From Bacteroidota bacterium (GTDB lineage: Bacteria > Bacteroidota > Bacteroidia > Chitinophagales > Saprospiraceae), in NCBI GenBank assembly GCA_030147525.1, contig JASBVF010000015.1, positions 1 through 64,000 of the forward strand: 64,000 nucleotides of DNA, read 5' to 3'. Positions 34,477 through 42,826 of this stretch are shown here, one piece after another (the stretch's first letter is position 1; each line of letters starts with the position of its first letter). Under the pieces are notes generated by a model that saw nothing but the letters and a program-made list of their open reading frames with translations, did no database searches and was not told the origin of the DNA. The position numbers and the translations under genes were made by a program.

Positions 34477-35511
34477 TCAGACTGTGGCGATGAAGGCAGG
34501 CGTCGGGACGGGCTCTTTCACCTCTTCGTAGATTTCCTGCAGGAATCCCTGTTCTTCCATCCACTGATCATTGAAGACCTTACCCAGGTACTTGCTGCCA
34601 TGATCAGGCAGGATGAGCACGACGACGTCGTCTTCGTTGAAATCATCCTGAATCTGGAGCAGAGCCTGGATGCCTGCACCGCTGGAGTAGCCGGCAAAGA
34701 TACCTTCCATCAAAGCCAGTTCACGGGTGCGCAGGGCGCTTTCCCGGTCTGTAACTTTCACGAACCGGTCTACCAATTCAAAAGCGCAGTTGGCAGGAAT
34801 GATATTTTTACCGGTACCTTCGATCTGGTAGCTGTAAATTTCCCGCTCGTCGTATTCGCCTGTTTCATGGTACTTTTTTAAGGCAGAGCCGTAGGCGTCA
34901 ACGCCGATGATCTGGATATTCGGGTTTTGTTCTTTCAGGTATTGAGCAGTGCCGGAAAGCGTGCCGCCAGTACCTGCGCTGGCGATGAGGCAGGTGATTT
35001 TACCTTTGGTTTGTTCCCAGATTTCGGGACCCGTGGAAAGGTAGTGGGCACGGGCATTTTCGGTATTGAAATTCTGGTTGATGTACAGCGAATTCGAAAT
35101 TTCCTTGGATTTGCGCTCGGCTACCCTGTAGTAGGAGCGAGGATCTTCCGGCTTGGCTTCTTTGGGGCAGACGATCACTTCGGCACCCATAGCCACGAGG
35201 CTGTCAATTTTTTCTTTTGAAACTTTGCTGGTCACTGTCAGCACGCATTTGTACCCTTTGACAGCAGCGACCATCGCAAGGCTGAAACCGGTGTTACCGC
35301 TCGTAGCTTCGATGAGCGTGCCACCTGGACGGAGCCTGCCTGTTCTTTCGGCATCTTCGATCATGTGAAGGGCAATGCGGTCTTTGGCTGATTGGCCAGG
35401 ATTGAAACCCTCACACTTGACGTAAACCGTAGGAGCAAGTCCCTGGGTGATGCGATTGAGGCGGATAAGTGGCGTTTGCCCGATAGCTTCGAGAATATTA
35501 TTGTAAGTCAT
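34477..35511 (-). CDS. PLP-dependent cysteine synthase/cystathionine beta-synthase family enzyme
   Basis: 344 residues, one catalytic domain without CBS repeats. Seen: GQTPLIRLNRI, the PLP lysine Lys43 in GQSAKDRIAL, substrate loop EATSGNTGFS (70-75), phosphate cup SAGTGGTLSG (180-186) and a C-terminal Ser in GYSSGAG. The sequence VKCEGFNPGQSAKDRIA is closer to cystathionine beta-synthase (as in vertebrates and some bacteria) than to CysK, which has NP..S.KDR. It may make cystathionine from serine and homocysteine or cysteine from O-acetylserine; assays would be needed. Single gene; a -7 element TATATTTG lies at 35556-35563. Confidence 0.88.
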   Translation of the reverse strand: MTYNNILEAIGQTPLIRLNRITQGLAPTVYVKCEGFNPGQSAKDRIALHMIEDAERTGRLRPGGTLIEATSGNTGFSLAMVAAVKGYKCVLTVTSKVSKEKIDSLVAMGAEVIVCPKEAKPEDPRSYYRVAERKSKEISNSLYINQNFNTENARAHYLSTGPEIWEQTKGKITCLIASAGTGGTLSGTAQYLKEQNPNIQIIGVDAYGSALKKYHETGEYDEREIYSYQIEGTGKNIIPANCAFELVDRFVKVTDRESALRTRELALMEGIFAGYSSGAGIQALLQIQDDFNEDDVVVLILPDHGSKYLGKVFNDQWMEEQGFLQEIYEEVKEPVPTPAFIATV

Positions 35512-35555
35512 AGGCCCGGGAGCTTTTGTGTTGTAGTTATTTCAAAATGAGGGTG

Positions 35556-35563
35556 CAAATATA
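35556..35563 (-). promoter_or_regulatory. Promoter -7 element of the CBS-type gene
   Basis: TATATTTG on the minus strand, a perfect TAnnTTTG 45 bases before the start codon. No TTG lies at the usual -33 spacing. Confidence 0.4.
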
Positions 35564-35662
35564 AAACTTTGATAACGAAGGTAAGGAAACATTGCAAAGT
35601 TTCTCCCCGATGAGCAGTTTTTTTAGAAATTTCAGCCTTCTGAAAAAGTTGTTTTTACGTTT

Positions 35663-37762
35663 CTAACTCATCAATTGGTAAACGAGCAGGCTTCCCAGGT
35701 AGGCCAGTCCGCTCATAAAAGTGAACTGTATCATCGGCCATTTCCAACCTCCGGTTTCACGTTTCACCACCGCCAATGTACTCATGCATTGCATCGCAAA
35801 AACATAAAAAATCAGGAGTGAGAGCGATGTTGCGGCGGTGTAAACTTTTGCTCCGGTCTTTGGGTTGCGGGCTTCGGCCAGCCGGTCGTGGATGGTAGCT
35901 TCGTCGTCCGAGCTTCCGATGCTGTAAATGGTAGCCATGGTGGCAACGAATACTTCCCGGGCGGCAAAGGAAGTAATGAGCGCAATGCCGATTTTCCAGT
36001 CAAAGCCGAGTGGCTCGATGGCGGGTTCGATGATTTTTCCGAGATGGCCGGCGTAGGATGCCTCGATGCGTTCGGCAGCGATCAGGTCAGCGGTCGTTGT
36101 TTCATCCAAAGCTTCTTTTTGGGCGGTGGCAATGGCCTCGTTTTCAGCCTTTTCCATAGCGCCGGGCGGTCCGAAAGTCGCCAGCGCCCACAAAATAATG
36201 CTGATGACCATGATGACTTTTCCGGCTTCGATGACAAAGGCCGATACTTTTTCGTAGATCGTGTGCCAGACGTTGCGCCAGGAAGGCAGGCGATAGGGCG
36301 GCAGTTGCATCATCAGCCACGACGGCTCGCCGGATTTCAGAATTATTTTAAAAATATAAGCTGAAACCAGTGCTGCCGCAATGCCCAGCAGGTAGAGCCC
36401 CATGAAGGCCAGTCCCTGTAAATTAAAAATACCGAGAACCGTTTCCGAAGGCACGACGAAACCAATGAGCACCGTGTAAACCGGAATTCTCGCCGAGCAA
36501 CTGATAAATGGTGTGACAAGTATCGTAATGAGCCGTTCCTTCCAGTTGCCGATCGTGCGGGTGGACATGATGGCAGGTATGGCACAGGCGCCTCCGGATA
36601 TCAGTGCCACAACACTTCGCCCATTCAGTCCGAATTGTTGCATGAGCTTGTCGAAAATGAACACTGCCCGTGCCATGTAGCCCACTTCTTCCAGGATGGT
36701 GATGAGCAGAAACAGGATGGCAATTTGCGGCACAAAAACCAGGATGCCGCCAAGGCCGGCCAGGATTCCTTCCGTGAGCAGGTTGGTGAACCAGCCTGCA
36801 GGCAGGGTATTTTTGAAAAACTCTCCCAGTGAGGCAAAACCCGTCTCGATCCATTCCATGGGGTACTCCGCCCAAGCGAAGATGGCCTGGAAAACGAGGA
36901 ACATGATGGCGAAAAATATCAACGGCGCCAGAAAACGGTGTGTCAGGATATTGTCGAGCCGGTCAGTGAAGGTGGTTTTTTCATTTTCCTTAAAAATGGA
37001 GCGCTGCAATGCTGGGGTGAAAAGATCATAGCGGCGCATCGTTTCTGCGATTTGGAGCCGGATGTCCTGAAAGTTCTCCTCCTCGCAAATGTTACTGATG
37101 GCTTGTTTTTCTTCTTTTTTTAAAAAAGGCAGCTTATTGAAATGATGCGCCAGCAATAGCGCCCGGTAGGGATTTTCTACCTCCAAGCCGGACTGGATTC
37201 GCTCAATTACCGACTGCTCTTCAGCGTTGGGAGTGTAAAACGGCTGGCTGGCTTTCTGCTCCTTCAGCAACATCGAAATGGCCTGTTTCAGCATGTCAAT
37301 GTTGGTACCCATGCGGCCGCTTACCGGCACGACGGGTATTTTCAGAAAGTCGGTTAGTTGTTTCACATCGGCCCGGATGCCTTCCTTTTCGGCGATGTCG
37401 GACATGTTCAGTGCCAGGAGGCACGGCAAGCCAAGGTCTTTGATTTGAGTAAGGAGAAGCAGGTGTTTTTCCAGGTGCGTGACGTCGGCGATGTAAACGA
37501 TGGCTTCCGGATAACTTTCGTCGGAAGGGTTGGTCAGCACATTGAGCACGACCTGTTCGTCCCCGGAGGTGGGGTAGAGGCTGTAAGCGCCTGGCAAATC
37601 AACCACCGTAACTTTCTCGCCGTCAGGTAGTTGAAGTGTGCCTACTTTTTTTTCAACTGTTACCCCCGGAAAATTGGCTACTTTCTGGCGCAGACCTGTG
37701 AGTTGATTGAAAACGGATGATTTACCACTATTTGGATTCCCTGCGAGTGCTATCGTATTCAT
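35663..37762 (-). CDS. feoB: Ferrous iron transporter B
   Basis: 699 residues, typical FeoB. The N-terminal GTPase shows G1 GNPNSGKSS (8-16), G3 DLPGAYSLYP, G4 NMSD and G5 VPVSG. A GDI-like helical part follows (about 165-260), then the membrane region with two Gate motifs (GGILVFVPQIAILFLL and FISCSARIPVYTVLIG) and about eight segments. FeoB moves Fe2+ into the cytoplasm. It lies 79 bases below feoA on the same strand. The C-terminal FeoC/FeoB-C tail is absent or short. Confidence 0.96.
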   Translation of the reverse strand: MNTIALAGNPNSGKSSVFNQLTGLRQKVANFPGVTVEKKVGTLQLPDGEKVTVVDLPGAYSLYPTSGDEQVVLNVLTNPSDESYPEAIVYIADVTHLEKHLLLLTQIKDLGLPCLLALNMSDIAEKEGIRADVKQLTDFLKIPVVPVSGRMGTNIDMLKQAISMLLKEQKASQPFYTPNAEEQSVIERIQSGLEVENPYRALLLAHHFNKLPFLKKEEKQAISNICEEENFQDIRLQIAETMRRYDLFTPALQRSIFKENEKTTFTDRLDNILTHRFLAPLIFFAIMFLVFQAIFAWAEYPMEWIETGFASLGEFFKNTLPAGWFTNLLTEGILAGLGGILVFVPQIAILFLLITILEEVGYMARAVFIFDKLMQQFGLNGRSVVALISGGACAIPAIMSTRTIGNWKERLITILVTPFISCSARIPVYTVLIGFVVPSETVLGIFNLQGLAFMGLYLLGIAAALVSAYIFKIILKSGEPSWLMMQLPPYRLPSWRNVWHTIYEKVSAFVIEAGKVIMVISIILWALATFGPPGAMEKAENEAIATAQKEALDETTTADLIAAERIEASYAGHLGKIIEPAIEPLGFDWKIGIALITSFAAREVFVATMATIYSIGSSDDEATIHDRLAEARNPKTGAKVYTAATSLSLLIFYVFAMQCMSTLAVVKRETGGWKWPMIQFTFMSGLAYLGSLLVYQLMS

Positions 37763-37774
37763 TCGTGAAAGGTA

Positions 37775-37832
37775 ATTGGGAATTTGGAATTAGCAATTCG
37801 GAGATTGGCATGAAGGTCATTCAATTCCCAAT
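37775..37832. repeat. Inverted repeat in the feoA-feoB gap
   Basis: ATTGGGAATT (37775-37784) pairs with AATTCCCAAT (37823-37832); a smaller GAATT/AATTC pair lies inside. No T run. It lies within the operon, so it is not expected to stop transcription completely. Confidence 0.55.
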
Positions 37833-37841
37833 ATCTAATTT

Positions 37842-38069
37842 TCAAACTACCTCAAGGACGATGTTGCTGGCTTCCTGCAAACGTACGACCATATTGATGC
37901 CGTCAATTTTCAGGTAAAAACCGCCTCGGAATGGCGCAATGCGCACTACCTGCACCTTACTGCCCGGCAATACGCCCATCGTCATCAGCTTTCCGGCAAT
38001 TTCGTCATTCGTGAAATGAGCAATTTTGCCAACGATGCCTGCTTTTAAATGTGAGATAGGGCTATTCAT
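37842..38069 (-). CDS. feoA: Ferrous iron transport protein A
   Basis: 75 residues, the usual size. FeoA is a small SH3-like cytoplasmic protein that acts with FeoB. Seen: FTNDEIAGKLMTMGVLPGSKVQVVR split here as ISHLKAGIVGKIAHF and LMTMGVLPGSKVQVVRI, then GGFYLKIDGINMVVRLQEA, matching the FeoA core pattern of MGVLPG...V....PF...I.......LR..EA. A leftward -7 element TACTTTTG (38109-38116) lies 40 bases upstream. No clear Fur box was seen. Confidence 0.92.
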   Translation of the reverse strand: MNSPISHLKAGIVGKIAHFTNDEIAGKLMTMGVLPGSKVQVVRIAPFRGGFYLKIDGINMVVRLQEASNIVLEVV

Positions 38070-38108
38070 GTCGCTATTGGTTGCTTATTTAGATTTATTT
38101 TAGACAAT

Positions 38109-38116
38109 CAAAAGTA
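38109..38116 (-). promoter_or_regulatory. Promoter -7 element of feoAB
   Basis: TACTTTTG on the minus strand, perfect TAnnTTTG, with no TTG at the usual -33 spacing. The rest of 38070-38496 (427 bases) holds AT-rich sequence with no gene that I can support. Confidence 0.4.
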
Positions 38117-38496
38117 AGGCAGTCCATTCGTTCTGACGGTGATTTTTGTCAAAAATAGCTACATTTTAGGAGGAGTATACCTAACGTTCGGTAGGAATGG
38201 GTGAGAAGATATCGGCTTTGAGCACTGTACTGCCGGTACTCAAAGTTTTGCTATTTTGGAACCGGGTAGGCTTCGGAAGGCGGTTTTGAAACTTTTTACA
38301 TTAATTTACACCTCGTTTAGGCATCATTTTTTTTGGCAAATCCGGCATGCTGTTCATTTTTTAATCACCTAAATATTTGACTATCAGTTTTTTGTGGAAA
38401 TGGACAGTTGTAGTGCAAGTGGTAAGGATGTGTTGATAAAAAATGAGGCCGGTTTCCATCGCTTCAATTTGATCGCAGGCAACGACTGATCATTCC

Positions 38497-39495
38497 ATGC
38501 AGCTACTAACCTCGTCCGATAAAAAAATAAAATACGCTACTTTTTGCGAGGAGCACGGCGGTGTTCCTGTTTTTCTGCATCCCTGGTGGCTGGATTTGGA
38601 CGCCGGGACCGACAATTGGGACGTTGTCTTAGCTGAAACGAATGGTCAAATCATCGCTGCACTACCCCATTGTTTCACAAAACTGAAATTTTTCAAAGGC
38701 ATTGGCATGCCGCCGGTTGCGCCTTACCAGGGTTACTTTGTTGCGTTTCCGCCCGACCTGGAAAAAGCGGCGTCGAAAATCGCATGGGAGCAGAAATTGG
38801 TCCAACTGCTGTTCAATGGACTGCCTGCTCACACATTTTTTTATCAGCATTTTCCACCGGAAATAACCAACTGGATGCCGCTTTTCTGGCTTGGCTACCG
38901 CCAAACGACGAAGTACTCCCACGTGATCGAAGACCTGAGCAGGCCGGATGAAATTTTTGACGGGTTTGAGCAAAGGGCGAGAAGTGTGATCAGAAAAGCT
39001 GAAAAAAAATTGACGGTTGCCGAAGTGAACGACAGCCGTCAATTGATCGAACTGGTCAGGTTGACTTATCAAAAACAAAACCTCCAGCCTCCCTACCACC
39101 TCGACCGGTTGGCCCGGCTGACGGAGACGGCTGTTTCAAGAAAAACCGGTAAAATTTACCTGGCCAGCGACGAAGGGGGCAATGCTCATGCCGCCGCTTT
39201 CGCCGTTTGGGATCAGGGTAAAGTTTTTTATACCATTCAGGCCAGCAATCCGGCTTTTCTGGCAGATGGCGGCGCTGCGCTGATCGTCTGGCATGCCATC
39301 CGGGATGCTTCCGCCCATGGACTGACTTCGCTCGACTTCACCGGCAGCATGATGCCGAATGTGGAAAAATACCTCCGATCTTTCGGCGCCGTACCCGTGC
39401 AGCGGCATTACATCACCAAAGAAAACTCCTTCCTGTTCTACTGGCTTGCCAGGGTGAAAGAATTTTTGGAACAAAGAAAAAATGCAGCTGGTTGA
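38497..39495 (+). CDS. FemAB/BioF2-like GNAT acyltransferase
   Basis: 332 residues with no signal peptide. Seen: PVFLHPWWLDLDAG and GMPPVAPYQGYFVAF at the N terminus, YSHVIEDLSRP with FEQRARSVIRKAEKKLTV in the middle, and a C-terminal GNAT domain (YLASDEGGNAHAAAFAVWDQ, DGGAALIVWHAIRDAS, LDFTGSMMPNVEKYLRSFGA). This two-domain layout and the VRKAEK-like motif are seen in FemAB-type or BioF2-like aminoacyl/acyl transferases that act on peptidoglycan or exported glycans. It stands alone, divergent from feoA. Substrate unknown. Confidence 0.82.
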   Translation: MQLLTSSDKKIKYATFCEEHGGVPVFLHPWWLDLDAGTDNWDVVLAETNGQIIAALPHCFTKLKFFKGIGMPPVAPYQGYFVAFPPDLEKAASKIAWEQKLVQLLFNGLPAHTFFYQHFPPEITNWMPLFWLGYRQTTKYSHVIEDLSRPDEIFDGFEQRARSVIRKAEKKLTVAEVNDSRQLIELVRLTYQKQNLQPPYHLDRLARLTETAVSRKTGKIYLASDEGGNAHAAAFAVWDQGKVFYTIQASNPAFLADGGAALIVWHAIRDASAHGLTSLDFTGSMMPNVEKYLRSFGAVPVQRHYITKENSFLFYWLARVKEFLEQRKNAAG

Positions 39496-39504
39496 CGGCT
39501 GAGT

Positions 39505-40521
39505 TTATGCTTCGACGCCTTCGCCAATCCATTTTTTCGCTGCCAGGTATTCCGCAATTTGCACCGCATTGGTAGCAGCTCCCTTGCGAAGATTATCGGC
39601 CACGATCCACATGTTCAGACCATTTGCCACGCTTTCGTCCCGGCGGATACGGCCTACGAAGACCTCGTCTTTGTGACGGGAAAACAGCGGCATGGGGTAC
39701 TGGAATTTATCCACGTCATCCACGACGATGATGCCGGGGGCCTCGGTCAGCAGCTTGCGGACCTGCGCCACTTCGAATGGTTTTTCAAATTCTACATTCA
39801 CTGATTCTGAGTGGCCTCCCAAAACAGGTACCCGCACAGTGGTCGCAGTGATGCCGAAGGAATCGTCGCCCATGATTTTTTTGGTCTCGTTGACCATCTT
39901 CATTTCCTCCTTGGTATAGCCGTTTTCGAGGAAAACATCGATGTGTGGCAGGCAATTTTCAAAAATCGGGTACTTGTACGCCATTTCTTCGGCTGCAGGG
40001 GTGAAGCCTTTTTGCTCCAGTTGGTACTGCTTCACTGCTTTGACGCCGGTGCCGGTGATGGATTGGTAGGTTGAAATGACCAACCGTTTGATTTTGAATT
40101 GTTTATGCAATGGCTCCAGCGCTACCACCATCTGAATGGTAGAGCAATTCGGATTGGCAATGATTTTATCTTCGGGCGTGAGCACGTGAGCATTTACTTC
40201 CGGAACGACCAGCTTGATGGCTGGGTCCATGCGCCAGGCAGAGGAGTTGTCCACCACAGTGGTTCCGACTTCGGCGAATTTGGGCGCCCACTCTTTCGAC
40301 GTAGTGCCGCCGGCGGAGAAAATGGCGATATCAGGCCGTGCTTCCACAGCGTCGGCCATACTGACGACGGAGTAAGTTTTTCCTTTAAATTCAATGGGTT
40401 TACCCACGGAGCGCTCGGAAGCGACCGGTAAAAGCTCCGTCACCGGGAAATTGCGTTCTGCAAGAACTTCAAGCATAACCGTACCGACAAGGCCGGTTGC
40501 ACCAACTACTGCAACTTTCAT
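39505..40521 (-). CDS. asd: Aspartate-semialdehyde dehydrogenase
   Basis: 338 residues. Asd reduces L-aspartyl phosphate with NADPH to aspartate semialdehyde, the branch point to diaminopimelate/lysine, threonine and methionine. Seen: Rossmann start VAVVGATGLVGTVML, SAGGTTSKEWAP, DNSSAWRMD, catalytic Cys126 in NPNCSTIQ and catalytic His236 in GGHSESV. It stands alone, convergent with the acyltransferase gene (9 bases apart). A perfect -7 element TATCTTTG (40603-40610) lies upstream, with a TGATAA/TTATCA repeat between it and the start. Confidence 0.95.
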   Translation of the reverse strand: MKVAVVGATGLVGTVMLEVLAERNFPVTELLPVASERSVGKPIEFKGKTYSVVSMADAVEARPDIAIFSAGGTTSKEWAPKFAEVGTTVVDNSSAWRMDPAIKLVVPEVNAHVLTPEDKIIANPNCSTIQMVVALEPLHKQFKIKRLVISTYQSITGTGVKAVKQYQLEQKGFTPAAEEMAYKYPIFENCLPHIDVFLENGYTKEEMKMVNETKKIMGDDSFGITATTVRVPVLGGHSESVNVEFEKPFEVAQVRKLLTEAPGIIVVDDVDKFQYPMPLFSRHKDEVFVGRIRRDESVANGLNMWIVADNLRKGAATNAVQIAEYLAAKKWIGEGVEA

Positions 40522-40746
40522 TTTTCGAATAATTTATGAATCTGGTTGAAAAGGGGTGATAAACTTTTATCAGCGCTTATCAACTTTTGTAAAAAACGTC
40601 TGCAAAGATACAGATGTAAACTTTTCCGGAAACGTTAAATCAAAAGTAAGGTTGCCAGCCAACCAATCCGGGAGGCTAACTTTACTTTACTCCAACAAAA
40701 AGCGGCTATCTTGCGCCGCAATTTCAATTTCAAAAATCGGAATCAC

Positions 40747-41622
40747 ATGAATCGTATTCTTTTTGTCTTTTTGGCTATTTGTTTTACCACGGCGTCCTTT
40801 GCTCAGGATATTGGTTTTGGCTTCAAAGCCGGGCTCAATTTCAACACTTTCAAAGGTGATGCAGAGACGGACGACGCCGGGAATTCGCTGGAAGAATTCA
40901 GCACCAACACCGGCTTCCACGTGGGAGCTACCTTCACCTTCGCTGCCACGGAACTGATGGGCCTTCGGGGTGAATTTATGCTGTCGCAAAAAGGCGGGCG
41001 GCGTGCTTACAACGGACCCTCTTATTATTTTTTATATGACCTGGACGGTAACCGGAGCCAGGTTTCCGGCAATCGTAAAATCGACATCAACGTCAACCAG
41101 TCCTACCTCGAAATTCCGGTAATGGGTTATTTCAAGCCCGTGAAGTTTCTGGAAATTTACGCTGGGGGAAGTCTCGGGTTTCTGGTCGGTTCTAACGGTT
41201 TCGGAGAGTTGACGTTCAATGGCGTTGGCCCTACGGGAGCAGCATTAAAAGAGTTCTCCCACGAGTTGGATGTGAATTACTTTGGCGACAACCCCAGAGG
41301 CTTTTCCGTTGGCAATCCCCCGCAGACTATTACTTACAAAGGTCAGACCATCCCTGTTCCTCAGACGGCAGGCGCCTATTTCGAATTCACGGAAGACCGT
41401 GGGAATCTGTACAGGGTTATCGATGCAGGGCTGATTGGTGGCCTCTCGATTTTTTTCAACAAAGGTCTCTACGTTTCCGGAAGGGTGAACTACGGACTGA
41501 CGGACATTACCAAGTCTAATGCTGATGTATCACTCCGTCAACTCGATAATGGAGAGTTTATCACTCGTGATGACGACGACCGGAATTTCAGCATCCAGGC
41601 GTCAATCGGGTTTTCGTTCTGA
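40747..41622 (+). CDS. Outer-membrane beta-barrel protein (PorT-like)
   Basis: 291 residues from ATG 40747, which opens a good signal peptide (ILFVFLAICFTTASFA-QD); an in-frame extension to 40711 is unlikely. The mature part has strands typical of the PorT/OMP_b-brl_2 family: GFGFKAGLNFNTFKG, FHVGATFTFAATELMGLRGE split as FHVGATFTFAATE and LRGEFMLSQKGG, SYLEIPVMGYFKPVKFLEIY, GLIGGLSIFFNKGLYVSG and final FSIQASIGFSF. PorT itself is part of T9SS, but this family is large and most members are unassigned. Envelope role only. Confidence 0.85.
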   Translation: MNRILFVFLAICFTTASFAQDIGFGFKAGLNFNTFKGDAETDDAGNSLEEFSTNTGFHVGATFTFAATELMGLRGEFMLSQKGGRRAYNGPSYYFLYDLDGNRSQVSGNRKIDINVNQSYLEIPVMGYFKPVKFLEIYAGGSLGFLVGSNGFGELTFNGVGPTGAALKEFSHELDVNYFGDNPRGFSVGNPPQTITYKGQTIPVPQTAGAYFEFTEDRGNLYRVIDAGLIGGLSIFFNKGLYVSGRVNYGLTDITKSNADVSLRQLDNGEFITRDDDDRNFSIQASIGFSF

Positions 41623-41626
41623 GTGT

Positions 41627-41685
41627 GTGTTTGAGTGTTTGTGTGTTTGCGAGGGCTCCCCACAAACACACAAACACTCAAACAC
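41627..41685. repeat. 23-bp perfect inverted repeat between convergent genes
   Basis: Arms 41627-41649 and 41663-41685 are perfectly complementary and made of GTGTTTG-type words; the 13-base loop is CGAGGGCTCCCCA. It fills the 71-base gap between the barrel gene and the unknown exported protein. No T run, so it is not a standard terminator. Confidence 0.85.
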
Positions 41686-41693
41686 AATCAAAA

Positions 41694-42701
41694 TCAAAAC
41701 CCCCTCATCAAATACGTCTTCGGCCCGATGTGCATCGAACTCACGGTGCGGTCGCCGTTGAGATACAGGATGACTTTTTCTTTGTCATCCGTGATGAATT
41801 CCCACTGGTAGCGTTCCTCCATTTGCCCGGCAGCTTTGTCTTCTTTTTCTGAAACACGTTTGACAGGATACTTCCAGGTTTTGTCTTCCCGCATGCCGTC
41901 TTCATATTGAATGATCGAGCGCACGACGACAAAATATTCCTCGATGATTTTTACTTTTTTGTCAGGGTCGTTGGCAATGTTGGCAACTTCTGCTGGGTCG
42001 GATTTGACTGTTTCGCCGGCATCAGCCGAAGGTGCTTCGTTTACAGTTTCAGCTACTGGCTCTTCGCCGGACTTTTTCTTTTTCTTGTCTTTTTCCTCGA
42101 TGGTGACGGTTTTCACGAAGGAAATACTTGTGCTGTCACCCATGCGCAGGCGCTCCTGCACCCTTGCATCGGTGTGGATGCGGAGGAAAGGGTGAAAACT
42201 TTTGCCCCACAAAGAATCGGGCGATTCGAAGACCAGCTCTCCCCGGTCAGTGAAGTACGCCTGTTCCATTTCTTTGAGCTTACCGGGGATGGCCGGGAGG
42301 TAAAAAATGATTTCCTTTTCGTTCGGTGAGCGCTTGAAAATCAAAGCTTCCACCATGTTGTATTTATTTAAAATGACTTTCAAATGTCCCTGAAGGCGTG
42401 CATCCCGTGCATTCATCAGCAACAGTTTGAAGCCATATTCATCGGGCGTCATGTTGTTGATATTGTAAACGCCTTCGAGGCCCTGGCCTTTCACGTAGAG
42501 GTTTTTGAAGGTGATGCCGAAGGAGTATGCGCCAGCATCGAATTCTTCTTGCCGGTCGTTCGGAATTTCTTTCATGAATGGTTTGAAATCATACCCCACC
42601 AGGTCGGCAGGCTCGAAAAACCGGCGGTCGGTGATGTAGGTGTACTGTGCCTGCACAAGCGAGGCAAGCGTCAGAAAAAAAAGTACGAGGTTCGTTTTCA
42701 T
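41694..42701 (-). CDS. Exported protein of unknown function
   Basis: 335 residues. Signal peptide (LVLFFLTLASLVQA-QY). The central part has mixed strands (FGITFKNLYVKGQGLEGVYN, LLMNARDARLQGHLKVILN) and a low-complexity charged stretch (about 205-250: EEKDKKKKKSGEEPVAETV and acidic and Ala-rich residues) that may be a linker. The C-terminal part (YFVVVRSIIQYEDGMREDK, WEFITDDKEKVILYLNG, YLMRGF) looks like a beta domain. I do not recognise a family. It lies 125 bases below the propeller gene on the same strand. Confidence 0.78.
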   Translation of the reverse strand: MKTNLVLFFLTLASLVQAQYTYITDRRFFEPADLVGYDFKPFMKEIPNDRQEEFDAGAYSFGITFKNLYVKGQGLEGVYNINNMTPDEYGFKLLLMNARDARLQGHLKVILNKYNMVEALIFKRSPNEKEIIFYLPAIPGKLKEMEQAYFTDRGELVFESPDSLWGKSFHPFLRIHTDARVQERLRMGDSTSISFVKTVTIEEKDKKKKKSGEEPVAETVNEAPSADAGETVKSDPAEVANIANDPDKKVKIIEEYFVVVRSIIQYEDGMREDKTWKYPVKRVSEKEDKAAGQMEERYQWEFITDDKEKVILYLNGDRTVSSMHIGPKTYLMRGF

Positions 42702-42735
42702 AAAATTTTAATTGCTGATTTTTGATTGGATGAAG

Positions 42736-42816
42736 TGTAGAGTGTAGAACGATCAATGCAGAATGTAGCAGTGCCGCAGCGTTCTACATTCTACGTTGAT
42801 CGTTCTACATTCTACA
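42736..42816. repeat. 33-bp near-perfect inverted repeat with T6 tail
   Basis: Arms 42736-42768 and 42784-42816 pair at 30 of 33 positions plus two G-U wobbles on the plus strand; the 15-base loop is CAGTGCCGCAGCGTT. T6 (42817-42822) follows on the plus strand, so it resembles a terminator directed against rightward, antisense transcription, although the flanking genes read left. The arms consist of repeated TGTAGAA-type words. Confidence 0.8.
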
Positions 42817-42826
42817 TTTTTTAAAA

